Of a DNA stretch of 64,000 nt, positions 11,986-23,845 are shown in pieces. Position 1 is the first letter of the stretch, and each line of letters starts with the position of its first letter. The position numbers and the translations under genes were made by a program. The stretch is from Phallus indusiatus (lineage: Eukaryota > Basidiomycota > Agaricomycetes > Phallales > Phallaceae), in the NCBI GenBank assembly GCA_027605045.1, contig JAQFWX010000002.1, positions 124,001 to 188,000 of the forward strand, read 5' to 3'. The notes beneath the pieces were generated by a model, which had not been told where the DNA came from, made no database searches, and saw only the letters and a program-made list of their open reading frames with translations.

Positions 11986-13080
11986 CAAGGAACTACTCAC
12001 AAAAAGTGAATAGCTTGGGTTTTTTCGGAAAGAACGGATTGGAGTGAGAATGCACAACAACAATATGGCAAAATATGGTGATATCCAGGAGACGAAATTC
12101 CAACAATGCCTATAGTAAAGCGGAAGATACAATCAAAGATAATTGTGCCTGGTGGTGAGCTCGGTGCTCGGTGCTTTTGTGGTTATTATTACAAAAAAAA
12201 AGGCCCAGTGTAAACGCTGTAATTACGTGATACGCAAGGAACGGCGGAACCAAAAATCATTTCTCGCTTTTACTACCACACACACGCGCACACACGCAAC
12301 TCGAGTCCAATAAAACCCACAAATGATAATTTTGACTTTGACATGGCGTACACGAACAAAAGTTTATCATAGCGCCTGTCTTGTCATCCTTTTTGATCCC
12401 AAGTCTATCGCAATCTGAGGCTATGTATGTACATGTCATATGTTGGCAGCCGTCCCGACGAGCAACCAACATCTATATCCTGGCTCATTTGCGCTTGGGT
12501 TATTCTGTCGAGTTAATCTATTCATCAGCCCCGCAGATCGTCTTTTTTTCCACACAACCGAACCTTAGGCTTTTCGTTATCTATATCTTGGCGAGAGGTT
12601 ATCCGAATGGCAAACAAGGGCTGAATCCCCCCGATCTGGTGACCTCATTGGGCTGCGCTCTTACTTGTCTCTATCGCCTTCCGTATCTTAACCACCGAAA
12701 TGCCTCATGAAATTTCTGCTCATCTCCGAGTCCATTTCTCACGCCAACTTAGTCAACCGGAACAGCATTGCCCAACAGAAACGTCCCTGGACTCTATGGC
12801 ATAACCTATTCAGAATGCGGAGCATCCCGCACTTTTTGGAATTGCAGAGCTCTGACTTTTTTATTTTATTAGTTTTCCAAAAAGTATATAAACTCTCCTA
12901 CTATATAATCTCACCACTCACTCACCCTAGCTGACTCTCCATTGCGAGACTCTTCTTCCTTTTTCCTTCTTGGTCTTCGACTCACTGCCTGCATTTAAAT
13001 ACTTGCGCGGTCTCTTAAACACTAACACTCACCCCCCTACTTACCTCACTCTTAAACTCTTAATCGTTGCTATTATTATA
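11986..13080. other. Divergent intergenic region
   Basis: About 1.1 kb between the divergent starts of the small basic gene (-) and the Cys-rich gene (+). It has a CACACA-type run near 12280-12297 and a pyrimidine-rich stretch (12900-13075) typical of a fungal 5' UTR. I see no supportable gene. Confidence 0.5.
12885..12892 (+). promoter_or_regulatory. TATA box for the Cys-rich gene
   Basis: TATATAAA-like sequence followed by a pyrimidine-rich leader with several CTCACTC-type possible start sites. It is about 190 bp upstream of the ATG at 13081. Confidence 0.5.
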
Positions 13081-13636
13081 ATGTGCTGCCGGCGTAGGCA
13101 AGTGCAACTTCCCTCCTCCGTTCTTTTTGTCTTATCAACTTCAATTTGGTTAAACAGAGTTCACAACTTTTACACTGTCTGCGGGCATACACACATCCTG
13201 GTTAGCCTTTCCTTCTTCGCCCCCACCTCCTTTCTAACATAACTGACTTACGATTGGTCTAGCCTGAGGAACTCGTTAGTTCATATAAATACCTGACATG
13301 CAAAAGGGTCTATTCATAATTTGTTTCAGGTCGAGTGTGACAGTCGCTGGTGCAAATTCTCTCGAAACCATTCTCCAAACTGTACTGATTGTAAGAACAC
13401 TTGCTGGCAGTAGTATGTTATTATTCTTTCTTTGTGATTCGTCTCTTCGCTTTTTAATTCTCACTGACAAAACCAATTAGCCGTCAATATCCTCAACATT
13501 ACAGTACGCACCGCCGCTACGTTACACGCGGCGTCCCTAAATTGACGTCCATTTATTTTCTTTTACAGCACCCCACATCAATGGCAAATGTCAGGAGTGC
13601 CTGAGAGCCGAGGCCAAAGCCCGTCACCCTTACTAA
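13081..13636 (+). CDS. Small Cys-rich protein, 77 aa, with a GC-AG first intron
   Basis: Five exons (13081-13097, 13158-13200, 13330-13412, 13481-13503, 13569-13636) give 78 codons including the stop. The product has ten Cys at positions 2, 3, 14, 23, 28, 38, 41, 45, 63 and 66, arranged as CGH, C-x4-C, C-x2-C-x3-C and a final C-x2-C. The key parts are VCGHTHIL, VECDSRWCKFS, NCTDCKNTCWQY, PHINGKCQEC. This looks like the small Cys/His-rich proteins common in Agaricomycetes, for which I know no function; zinc binding is an inference from the paired Cys. There is no signal peptide, so it is probably intracellular. The first intron (13098-13157) uses a GC donor in AG|GCAAGT context. A TATA box at 12885 supports expression. 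Confidence 0.7.
13098..13157 (+). other. GC-AG intron in the Cys-rich gene
   Basis: The 60-nt intron starts GCAAGT and ends AAACAG. Using the GC donor gives an uninterrupted frame from ATGTGCTGC into the conserved-looking VHNFYTVCGH segment. No GT donor nearby gives the same frame. Confidence 0.6.
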
Positions 13637-14370
13637 GAATTAGCATTGCTAGGTTTTACTTTCACTTGGCTTTCAGTTTAAGCTGCCTTTAGATTACATA
13701 CATTAACAGCACTTGTAATTGGTGTTTCACAACGTACGACCAATGAATTTTAATTTTTTCATATACTTTCTCTTCTTGAACAAGGTAACACAAAATTTTA
13801 TTGGGACAGACAAAGGGGTTCAAAAAGATCATAAAGTAACTTTTCCCTTGACTCGGGGCCATTACTGTAAGGAGACGAGGCCAACCGGCCAATGTAACCC
13901 AACTATTTCCCAAGATCCATAGTGCCCTTTATAAAGAAAGAATGATGCCCGAAGTTTGAGTATTATTCGCGAACTTGTAAATGATGTGATTACTTTTTTT
14001 TCCCCCCTCGAATTTCCTTCGATAATCATGAGAAAGCTGATTCGCGAAACCGAATTTTGACTTTGGTGTGTTTTTATTATGATTTCATCAATCTTGGTAC
14101 CCTTTGATACCCTATTTTAAGGAAGAGAAGAACTAACCCTCTTTACTATTCGGGCTCTCGAATCTCTCAAGATCGCAGCTTATAGATCCGGAGCTGAGAT
14201 AAATCCAAAACAGCTTCCCTACACACACGACACGCAAAGCATCTCCTTTTTTGCTCATGCACTGGTCGTCAAGTTTTCTTTCAAGTAGTATATGCGGAAC
14301 GCGCCGTATACCCGGCGGCCGTTACTCATTAGAACAAATTCACCCATGCTGGCTTAGCCACCAGTCGGAC
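13637..14370. other. Intergenic region upstream of the cyclin gene
   Basis: About 730 bp between the Cys-rich gene and the cyclin start on the same strand. I see no coding frame of merit; it should hold the first gene's 3' UTR and the cyclin promoter. Confidence 0.5.
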
Positions 14371-15804
14371 ATGGACGCACAGTGGCTGTTTCCTTTCTCT
14401 GCATTGTCGCATACGCCAAGCAAAGTGACATCTGGGATTTCACTGTATAATGAGTTATTCGAACGTGCCAAAGGCGTCGAGTTCATTTATAGGGTGGCGG
14501 CTCATCTACAGTTGTAAGTCTTATGGTACTCATAAGCAAATACCATATCTCAAGTATATCACAAGAACGAGCGTTGTACTATCTGCGGCCGCCCATTATT
14601 TTCATCGTTTTTACATGCGCTACTCTTTTGAAGATTATCCTCGACAAGTATGTTAAAACCCCAATTGCACTCGCTCCGTATAGAATAGTTTATGAACATG
14701 GCTCCTCCAGGAAGTGGCAGCAGCTAGTTTGTTTCTCGCAACTAAGACAGAGGAGAACTCAAGAAAGTTGAGAGACGTTTCCTATTTTTGTTTCAACAAA
14801 GCGACTGGCCAGCGCGACGAGAAGTCCCCTGTGAGTACATTTTAATGCCCGTAACTGAGGCTCTTTCAAAGGGAGCTGAAAAAGAAGTAAAAGGAAATAC
14901 AACGCTGGCAGAAGAATATTTTGGCTACCGAAGAGACTCTACTTGACGCTTTGTGTTTTGATTTCACCGTTGATCATCCACAGGCCCACCTAATTAAACT
15001 GCTGGAGGTTGTCGAAGCTAATGAAACTCTTCATCAATATGCATGGACTTCAATTCATGATTCGTAAGTCTTCTTTCCTGTTTGAAGTACTACCATCGCT
15101 TAAAAGATTTGATTTAGTTTCAGGACTCCTCTTTGCATTCTTTATTCATCTCGAATTATTGCCGCTGCGTGCTTTGTCCTTGCTCAAAGACTAGTGGAGG
15201 GTCCAAATACGGCTTCTCTTGATGAAAGAATTTTTGCGAGATCCTCAGCATCATTGCCGACCCCGCCTCATATGTATCCACACTCGCCTCAATCGAGGAG
15301 TTTTATTCAGGATTTTTTCTATTTCTCCGACTTGGAAATGGAGGATGTTGCAAGTATATATAGTTTATGAATGTTGAGGCCGCCGTAGACACTTACTGGA
15401 AATTTAGTTGCCGTTAGTATAATATTGGATTTCTATTCGGCATTCACGTCAGCCGAAGAACGATACTCATACATTCATCCCTTGAATAACGTGCGTATCT
15501 AGATGTTCTTCATCTGGTTTCTGTCATATCCGGCTGGCGTGCTTACATGTTCACAATTATTTATTAGGTTTCTCGCCCAACCTTGCCTTCCTACTATCGA
15601 GCACTATACGCAAACGACGCACAAGGGAATGGTAATGAAGACCATCCCAATGAGTTGAATGACGGTGGATACACTCCTGCCTCAATGGGTCGTAGTGCCC
15701 ATCATTCCGAACACGCTTCTCCTTCTACGCATACTATCCCGGACCAAAATGCGCCTGTAGGGACAACATCCCCAAATAGTTATGATACCTCATCCATCCG
15801 CTGA
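14371..15804 (+). CDS. Transcription-associated cyclin (CTD-kinase Ctk2 / Pch1 / cyclin K-like)
   Basis: Regulatory cyclin partner of a CTD kinase acting in RNA polymerase II elongation. Seven exons (14371-14513, 14566-14647, 14711-14830, 14894-15063, 15124-15353, 15408-15490, 15568-15804) keep frame for 354 residues. The first cyclin box shows GVEFIYRVAAHLQL, HYFHRFYMRYSFEDYP and VAAASLFLATKTEENSRKL, the hallmark of the cyclin C/K/T/Ctk2 group. The second box shows LLDALCFDFTVDHPQAHLI and RIIAAACFVLAQRLVEGPN. The C-terminal 75 residues are polar, Ser/Pro/Asn-rich and probably disordered. Start chosen at MDAQWLFPFSALSHTPS, which matches the family; the longer frame from 14251 looks non-coding. 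Tail-to-tail with the RWD gene, 118 bp between stops. Confidence 0.9.
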
Positions 15805-15922
15805 TGTATTTCTTTTTGGCGAGCTTTATAACATATATTCACCATGTGGTCTGTCTTATATTAATTACAATCTGTCTTTCAATACAAAGCAACCTTCCAA
15901 CCGTGATATTCCGAAAATCGGT

Positions 15923-16953
15923 TCATTCGCTGTCACTAAACTGCAGTCCTACTTCCTCCTCTGTTTCTTCTACGAACGTATCTATACGGTCGTATTGCGA
16001 AATATCAATTGATACAGCCCCTTCTTCCGCTAAAGTTGCATCAGAAGTGGCCAGACTCCTGTCTCTTTCGAATAGTTGACGACCTTATTTTATTTTTCAA
16101 ATTAAAGTTTCTCACAAAATCATTGGGGGAGTGAGAATGTACCTGTGAGTCTGATAGATATTTTGCGGGCCTCTTCTCGTTCTTTCGGAGGCAAACTTTT
16201 TAGACGTTCCTCTTGTTCAGCTGCTCGCCGGATTGCCATGTCCTTGTCGAATTTTTTTTTCCATGCCAAAAAAGACTCTTTTGTTACTGGAGTCCCACGT
16301 GTACGGGCTTCTTCTATCTTTTTTTTTTATCCAATGTCGGATAAGAGAATCAGGCTGTCAAAAAGTGTGAAGGATAGTACCTCTAATTCCAAGCGCTCCT
16401 TTTCGAGGGCTGCTTGTTTAAGCTTCTCAACGCGGATCTGTAATACTTGTAGTAGCCTTTCTCGTAAGCGTGATATCAACGTGAACGTCATTGCGATTCC
16501 TAAATTTTCTGCTGCAGTCGTTTCAAGGTCTTCCAAGAGAAGATTCACATCATTGTCTTCCAAGCTACCTTCGAGTGTGCTCAGAGACAATGTGGGAAGT
16601 TCATCTGGATAAGAATCTGAATATCCGACTTGCAATAGGACCTTCACTAGGGAAGTTATTCAATATCGCACGACATAAAACACCGGGAGAACAGACGGAC
16701 GCTGATCCACGCCAGCTACACTCTCCTCCGGTTCAACGGCAATGGTGATCTCACTTTCGGACAACTCTTTATAACCAGTTAAGGAAATGTGGGATGGAAC
16801 AGAGAAATTGAGTATCACAGGACTGACTGGTGAGCTCAGCTGGGTATATTGATTCAAGGACCTGGAGACATTTCAGCGTTCAGCATTGTAGTGGTAGTGA
16901 CGATCTCGACTGATCTTCACCTCGAATTCTTCCTGTAGCACGTCGGAGGCCAT
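15923..16953 (-). CDS. GIR2: RWD-domain protein (Gir2 / RWDD1 homologue)
   Basis: Gir2 binds Gcn1 and the DRG/Rbg GTPase Rbg2, and damps Gcn2 activation in yeast. Six minus-strand exons (16953-16921, 16861-16828, 16766-16701, 16646-16381, 16317-16143, 16083-15923) total 735 nt, coding for 244 aa. The RWD domain fills the first ~115 residues: MASDVLQEEFEVLESIYPAE, the VGYSDSYPDELPTLSL strand pair with the YP..LP signature, and AENLGIAMTFTLISRLRE. The C-terminal half carries the charged DRG-family-binding segment with TRGTPVTKESFLAWKKKFD and LTGRQLFERDRS, ending in VGLQFSDSE. The donor at 16700 (GTCCGT) is my choice between two close options; it changes only a few residues. The combination of RWD plus the TPVT..SF..W..KF motif makes the call specific. 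Confidence 0.9.
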
Positions 16954-17889
16954 ATATTGCTGGCTTGCTATGGCAATCAATTTTGCATATAAAGATTGGC
17001 TCCTTGGGTGGATGTCCGTGGCTTGAAGATCAATAACGCGTGAAAATTCGAAAGGGCCTGTGGGCGCGAACTTCGAAAGGGCATTCCCGCTTTCCCACAT
17101 GCTCATCCATTTCCCATTACCCACTCGTACATGCTCCAGACCTCTAGCTCGTGGCCATCATCGCAGGCAATGCATCTGCTGTTGGTTTACCAGACTGCAC
17201 AAAACCGTCTAATCTAATCTAGTATAGAGTCGGTCCCGATTGATTGGCATGTCACTGGCACAGTTGTAAACGCCAGACCCATCGAGTTAGCCACTATCTC
17301 AGGAGTTTCTCACAACTCGGTGTCCTCTCCCATTGTTACTTCCAATTCCTTTTTTTACATATATTTGGCTACTTTCAATACCGGATACCCACACTCTCAA
17401 GCTGTTTGACGGCCTCCCACGCAATTAGTTCATAAAGTCCCAAATCGAAAACCACCAGTCCAGGCGCTCCATCCATCGGTCTCAGGTCCTTTCTAAACGG
17501 AATTAACTTATCACTAAGATACTCGAATAACCTTGCTGCGGCATATTCTTACAACGTTCGACCTCTTGTTTAACCACGGTTCTTATTCGCACATTAACGG
17601 ACGAACTTAAAAGGCAATTCTCCTGAAAACCTAATAAAACGCATCAGTGGATTACATCTAGGGTACTCGGCATAGTTCACAAGTTAGATTCAACGAATTC
17701 GCAGCCACTAAATTGCGTAAATACGATCAACTACATAGTGCTTTACTTTTGAGATGCAAATACACCGGTTTCTAAAAAAAATTGTCTTAGTGTGATTTTG
17801 AGCTGAACGAACGCGCCTGAGCTAATTGTGACCGCGTCCTCTCACTCCTGTCTGATCGCCATGTCACAACGTACATCGCCTCAAGTAAC
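16954..17889. other. Divergent intergenic region between GIR2 and NAT3
   Basis: About 0.94 kb without a supportable gene. Short frames on both strands lack coding composition. It should contain both promoters; I see no clear TATA. Confidence 0.5.
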
Positions 17890-18666
17890 ATGAGCATCCT
17901 ACGGCCGTTCAAAGCTACAGATCTATTCAGATTCAATAATATGTAAGTGATTCATAATACCCTCCCGGTGGATAAAAACAAAATAAACAAAACTTGAGGA
18001 CTTCAGCAACCTAGATGTCTGGACGGAAACTGTAAGTCGATCTGGCACAATCTTTCTCTCGATTCCGTGTAAAGGTTCTTCCAGTTTAGCATATCATTTT
18101 ACTTAAATTATCTGTCACGATGGCCTGATCTATGTTGTTTGCAACAAGCTGCAAGCGGTCCGTTAATGGGTTATGGTCTGTTATTTATTGAGCAATCTCA
18201 TGTGCCAAGATCTGACTATCTCCAAAAGTGATAGGCAAAGTAGAAGGCGTTGGCCATGAGTGGCATGGTCATGTAACAGCGATAACCGTCGCTCCAGAGT
18301 ACCGGCGACTGCATTTGGGGAAAAACATGATGGATCTTTTGGAGCGAATTTCTGATGAAGTGTATCACGGATTCTTCGTTGATTTATACGTCCGGCTTTC
18401 CAATGACAAGGCTATTGATATGTATGAGAGACTGGGCTACAGCGTCTATCGAAGGGTGCGTCAATATTATAGTGGGAGTGCAGGTCCTGGAAACACTGAA
18501 GACGAAGACGCGTATGGTACGTTTGGCTTCCGGGTTGAATTGTCACAATCACAATTAATTCTTTCCGAACCCAGATATGCGAAAACCTCTATCTCGTGAT
18601 GTGAATAAGCGTTCCATACAACCGAATGGGAGGAATATCTATGTCAAAGCGTCTGAAGTACCTTGA
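17890..18666 (+). CDS. NAT3: NatB catalytic subunit, N-alpha-acetyltransferase 20
   Basis: Acetylates nascent proteins starting Met-Asp, Met-Glu, Met-Asn or Met-Gln, on the ribosome with the auxiliary subunit Mdm20/Naa25. Exons 17890-17942, 18007-18031 (25 nt), 18085-18175, 18229-18516 and 18575-18666 total 549 nt, giving 182 aa, the usual size. The N-terminus MSILRPFKATDLFRFNNINL is diagnostic. The GNAT fold shows WHGHVTAITVAPEYRRLHLG, where RRLHLG stands in the acetyl-CoA loop (R/Q-x-x-G-x-G/A; note His-Leu here), then GFFVDLYVRLSNDKAIDMYE and LGYSVYRRVRQYYSG. The end, DAYDMRKPLSRD, is the conserved Naa20 tail. Only 63 bp separate its stop from the stop of IML1. Confidence 0.93.
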
Positions 18667-18729
18667 ATTCCAAGCAGTCATGTCTCCCAGCAGGCGATTT
18701 ATGTATTGAATAGTTACCTCCTACCATCA

Positions 18730-21700
18730 TTATAACGTCAGAGGCTCCACGTCATCCTCCTGTATTGTTGCAATTATTTTGTTATAGAATGCCATCAGTT
18801 TAATTGGATCGGAGCAGAATTCGGTCAAGCGTTCTCGGATATTATCTGCGATTTGAGAAGGTGTTTTGTCATTGATATTTCTTGCGCTACCGAGCCGTCC
18901 AGGCGCAAGTAGTCGGTTCGTCAAAAATCTGTACCCTTCTTCACCACCTATTATTTGAACAAACGCAGCGCCTGAGCGATGGACACATTGGGTGTACTTG
19001 TAGGGCCGACGATACGTGTAAATCACATCAGCTTGCTCGGGATATCGATCTTGAGCTTCGACGTCAATAACAAAACCAAAATCAAGTAGTATCATTGTTT
19101 CGATGTAATTGACGGGCGAGAAATTAGAATTCTCGGGAACCTTCTTTAAGACAGGAGGTGGTACGATCAGACGGATAGGAAAACATGACTGAAATGAGTT
19201 TTTGGAACGAATGTCCATGATCGGGTCCACATAACCTACAAAGTGTTTCGTTTATGCTTTGTGTTGAATGACAAGATTTTTTTTCACCTTCAATGAGTCT
19301 TAACCCATACTTTTCAATAGATCGGCCCCAATGTCGGATAAGCTCGTCCAGGCAGCGAGCACTGGTCGAAATCCAATTGAGCTCAAAATGAAACGCGGTT
19401 GCCGGGTTGTGAATGATATCATGGTGCAACGTGCTGGATTTTCAGAAAGCTAGTTAAAATAAATAAAACATGCTTTCGTTACACTCACGCTATCTCGGAA
19501 TAGTTACTCCGTTTGTTGCCGTCAAAGTCAACGATGATGGTTTGACTCAATATCAGGCGTCGTCGATGCTTTCGCGACGAAAGCATAGACCGGTGCAACA
19601 CAGGCGAGCCTGGTAAATTGATGATAGGCTTATCCAGCGTTTTGTCTTGCACTTTATCTTCGTAAGGCCAAGGCCGCCCACGGAAGTTCCATATGGATCC
19701 CTTCGGAGTTCGTGGAATGGGGTCGCCCATTCGGGTTTAAAACGATAATAATAATGACTAGAAGTTTCCTTGAGCTCAGGTAAAGACAGTTTACTTCAAG
19801 ACGAAATTCTCACCCGTCTAGAAAGCCATGAAGTCTTCGACAATGCTCAATAAGCCCATCAATGTGTAGTTTTGAACCAGCCTCTACAGCTTGTTCTCTT
19901 GTAGAGATATCTCTGAATTCGCGAATCAACCAGGACACTAACTCAGCGCCCGTAAAGCTGTCTTGATATAAAGCACCGTGCCACCTATGATCTTTAATTG
20001 AAAAACTGTCTGCCTCCTTCATAGCCTTCGCTATCATCTGCAAAGAGTATTCTTCAAAGACTTTATCACTATTTTTCTTTTTCTTGAGGGGTCCGGACGC
20101 ATGTATCTCATCCAACTGCGATAAAAGCCCTTCATCTACAACACATGCTGCCGGACCCAGATAGGTTGGTAGAAAACGAAGCGCAGTAGAAGGGGTGTCG
20201 ATCTTTTCGCCCGGTGCGATCCAGCGTGCTTTGTTGAACAAATCGGCCAGCTTATCCATCCCGGCTAGACGGATTTCTTCCTCGTTGAGCAGCTCACCGG
20301 AAGTCCCGAGGGTTGGCTGTGGAGGCTCTTCAGTTGGTATCACAAGAAACCTTGTTCTCCAGAACCTCGAGGATGAACCAAATTGTTGTTCATACCCAGC
20401 GACAACCATATCAATGCTATAATTATTGAGGGAGATTCCATTCATCAAAGGATCTTTCGCAGAAAATTCAGAACTTACCTATTCCAGCCTAACTTTTCGG
20501 GCGTACGAAAGGACGTGGACACTTCAGTATACCCATCACCCAGCTTAGGCCAAACCAGACATTGATAATCGAAAGGTCTTGTTGTAGGAACTCCTCTACG
20601 AACGTACAACTCAACCTTGACAATCTCGCCATTGTAGGAAAGTCTATGTATTTCGTTTGACATACTTAGGAAGATTGGAACAAAGGGGGATCGAAGTATG
20701 TCTGATACTGCAAACAGAGGTTCTTCATCCATCATCAGTACCCGCGATCGTCGAGAGATATGACGGCCCTCGTCTGAACGTGGGTTCGCCGATTGTTTGG
20801 AACTCAAAACGAATTGAAACCCTTGTGACAATCTAATTGCTGCTTGGCTTTTCATGACCGCCAGTGCAAAGGTATCTTTTGCTTCCTGTGGGGATAGTGA
20901 CTTCCAATCAACGGTTACTTTAATGCAAAACGATCCGCTCATTGATGGAGGATCTACGACAATGTCGTACCAGAAGTATTCAAAAGCAATATCGAGCTCT
21001 TTTTGTGTGGGTAAATGCTCTACAGTAAGAGGTAGACATCCCAAGGTGAGGAGAGACTTCCATTTAATTTGATGATCAAAGCTAGGAGTTGCGAATATAT
21101 GCTGCCATCGCCGAGCTAGGGATGCTTGATCGTACGAAACAAAGGTGATGGGACGACTTGGGTTGGACGGTGGCCTCGGAGGAGATGATGGAGCCAACGT
21201 CATAGTGAAATTCGATAATGTAGGCCGCCTTGGTGCTGGTAGAGAATCATGTTCTCTAGGTGAACCTGCAAGTGGGGATACACGGTGAAAGGGGGAACGG
21301 TTTAAATTCAATAGACCAGTATCTTCAGAGTTTCTACTGGTGCTCTTTCTTTGTTTAATGGTAACAGGTTGAGGGGGTACATTTATTTGTGCTGATGGCG
21401 CAACCAGAGGCTCGCCGGGAAGCTTCACTTGGGAATTTTCTTTGATCTCGTGAGGCTTACTCTTAGACATTGTCAAAGAGTGCGCTGGGTTTGAAGATCT
21501 GAAGGGATTGAAGAGCCAACCACTGGTAAACATTGAAACGAGGGAGTTATTGTTCTCTATGTTTTTTGATTGGGTGGACATATTCGAGTGTAAAGATGTT
21601 TTAGAGGGCGAGATGCTGAACTTTTGCGGCTGTAATTCGTCATGGCTACTTTTTATGATTGACGTCAACGCACCAGCCTCTTCTTGAGGTGCTAACGGTT

Positions 21701-23689
21701 TGGCTGTAACTTGGTTTGTATCTTCTACGATTGGAGCTATTCGTGTGGACGCACTCGACGATAATGAATGGGGAAGACGTTCCCGGTTGAACCCAGATTG
21801 AGTGACAGTGGACGGAACTATTGTACCTGCGCTGCCTGAGGACGCACCGACAGAACTACGAGCATCCGTAAGGTACAAACTATTCCTGCCAGAAGAAAAT
21901 ATATCCATATCAAACAAATCGGCATTTATCTTCCGAGAATTTTGTACGTTCAAACCACCGCGTTGCGCTGAGCTAGTATCATCCAGGAAAGGTATTTCGA
22001 TAGTCGAAAGAAGGTCATGTTCTAAGAGCCCCAGCATTTGAATTTCCTGCATCCTTGCTCGAGCAACGAATCTGTCAGTTCGGAATGGCAAATCCATCTG
22101 GTGGTCCCAAAATGTTGTCGAAATCCAGAAAGGTTCCCACCAAAATTGGGTTTTCAAAAGGCTCTCTTCATCTCCACCACCCCAAAGAGGATCCAAATCT
22201 CTGCTCCCATTGCTTCCTATCCTGTTATCCTTTTCGTTTAAGTGAGGTCGAAGCTCCGGAGGCTCCCCTTGAAGCTGAATATCGGTGTTCTGTGAAGCGG
22301 TTTCTTGGATAAACAAACAAGATCTATACCAAATCCTTGATCTAAAAGACGTAGTGTGGTGTACCGCAAAAGACGCTTAGAAACCGCGAAATGACCCGTT
22401 CCTGGGGTGATTATAATTGTCGACACGCCCGTTAACGAAAAAGAGCGGTCAATGTAATTTGTTTCGCTGGGATTCAAAGAGAGATTGATAGCTTCCAGAA
22501 TAGGGCCATCATGCGCATAGGAGAGTGAACCAACAAGCCGAATTTCATTAGGCAAAGCATCTGCAGACTGAGAGATCTTTACCATCTGAAATGCACGGTG
22601 ATAATGATGCGTAAGGAGTATGTCACGTTGAAACGCAAAGAACGAATCCTTCAGGCTGACAAGAGTCGGTCTCCAGTCTTGGATTACTTCTAGGTCTGTG
22701 ATAACCTTGTAGAAATCTTTATACCATCTGCCATCGCCGTCTTGTCGCAAAGGACCCGAGGCATATTCCACCTCGGTTTGATCATAATGGACACGGGAAA
22801 TGAGCACTATCGTGACGATGTGTTTTGCACCAGCCTCTTTCCAACGGAGAAACAACACAGGAAGAAAAGAATGGACAATTTTCTCGTAATAGCGCTCTCC
22901 GTCACCAGCGAAGTCCCATAGTTCGCGGCATACTTGGATAAATATAGTTGTTTTCGCAGACAAAGATCGGAATATAGTTTTAGGTGACATTTCGCAATAA
23001 GCGGATTTGACCTATGGGAAATATTGTAATCACCAAGAATAGGACATTCCCAAAGAAAAGACGTCAACCTTTGAGCCACGGGTGAATATACTGCTAATCA
23101 CACCAGCAGGGATGCCGAGGAAGTTGATTTCTTGTCCCACATATATACATTGATCAGTCAGCATGGTAGACACACGCCACATGTCGCAGCGACCTAGATA
23201 CTGGTCCTGAAAGGCAATCTCCACGAAATCGGCAGGATTTTGTGATTTATCCACTTTCGTTAAAGTAACCTCCTTATGATTGACAAACCCAAATGAGTCT
23301 GCGATTTGTTTTGAAAGTGTGATCTTTTACAAAGGCAGGATTCGTCGGCTCTTAAGGACTTTTGGGACGCGGAATTGAAGACTCACTTGCCCAACGGTCT
23401 GCTTGGCTACTCCCGCATCACTTTGCACAGTGAATAGAAAGCCTGGGTGATCGGTTTGAGACGGGGTTGTAACCTCAATCAAATCACCCTCGGCAACACC
23501 GGGCCAGCAATCATGGTTGAGTATGACGGAGAAAGCTGGAGCGTCGGAAACCCAAACGCTCACCGTCGTCGCGTCACCGACACGAAGAGGTAAAGCGGGA
23601 GACCTAAATATCGAAGTGCTTGATACTGTACTCGATCGCTTTCTTCCGAAAGGGGGATTTGATTCACCGCGAACATTGTGGCTCGTCAT
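18730..23689 (-). CDS. IML1: Iml1/DEPDC5, SEACIT (GATOR1) subunit
   Basis: Vacuolar GTPase-activating subunit that, with Npr2 and Npr3, turns off TORC1 when amino acids are low. Start chosen at MTSHNVRGESNPPFGRKRSS (ATG 23689); a longer frame upstream begins with GTG. The N-terminal region holds VWVSDAPAFSVILNHDCWPGV. The IML1 domain then shows SAKTTIFIQVCRELWDFAGD, ERYYEKIVHSFLPVLF and HIVTIVLISRVHY. A long central exon (about 22316-20475) includes a Ser-rich disordered part and YDQASLARRWQHIFATP. A DEP domain lies at about 20030-19810: DHRWHGALYQDSFTGAELVS and GSKLHIDGLIEHC. The C-terminal domain ends at 18730. Total roughly 1,500 residues, in the family range. The start is 156 bp from the divergent GPAT gene. 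Individual introns in the 18730-20475 part were not all fixed. Confidence 0.92.
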
Positions 23690-23845
23690 AGATTTAACGG
23701 CCACTGCATTTAGCGTGTTGTTCAGTGAGCACGCTGTTTACGTAAAAAGAGAATCCATGAAGTCACCGTGCCATCAGCGCTTGTGAGCTTTCTGCGGTGA
23801 GGCCTTTGCCCCAGTCCCCACAAACATTCTGCGGCTCGAAGGATC
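23690..23845. promoter_or_regulatory. Compact bidirectional promoter IML1 / GPAT
   Basis: Only 156 bp separate the two divergent start codons. Both core promoters and 5' UTRs must lie here or overlap the coding ends. No TATA is evident. Confidence 0.6.
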
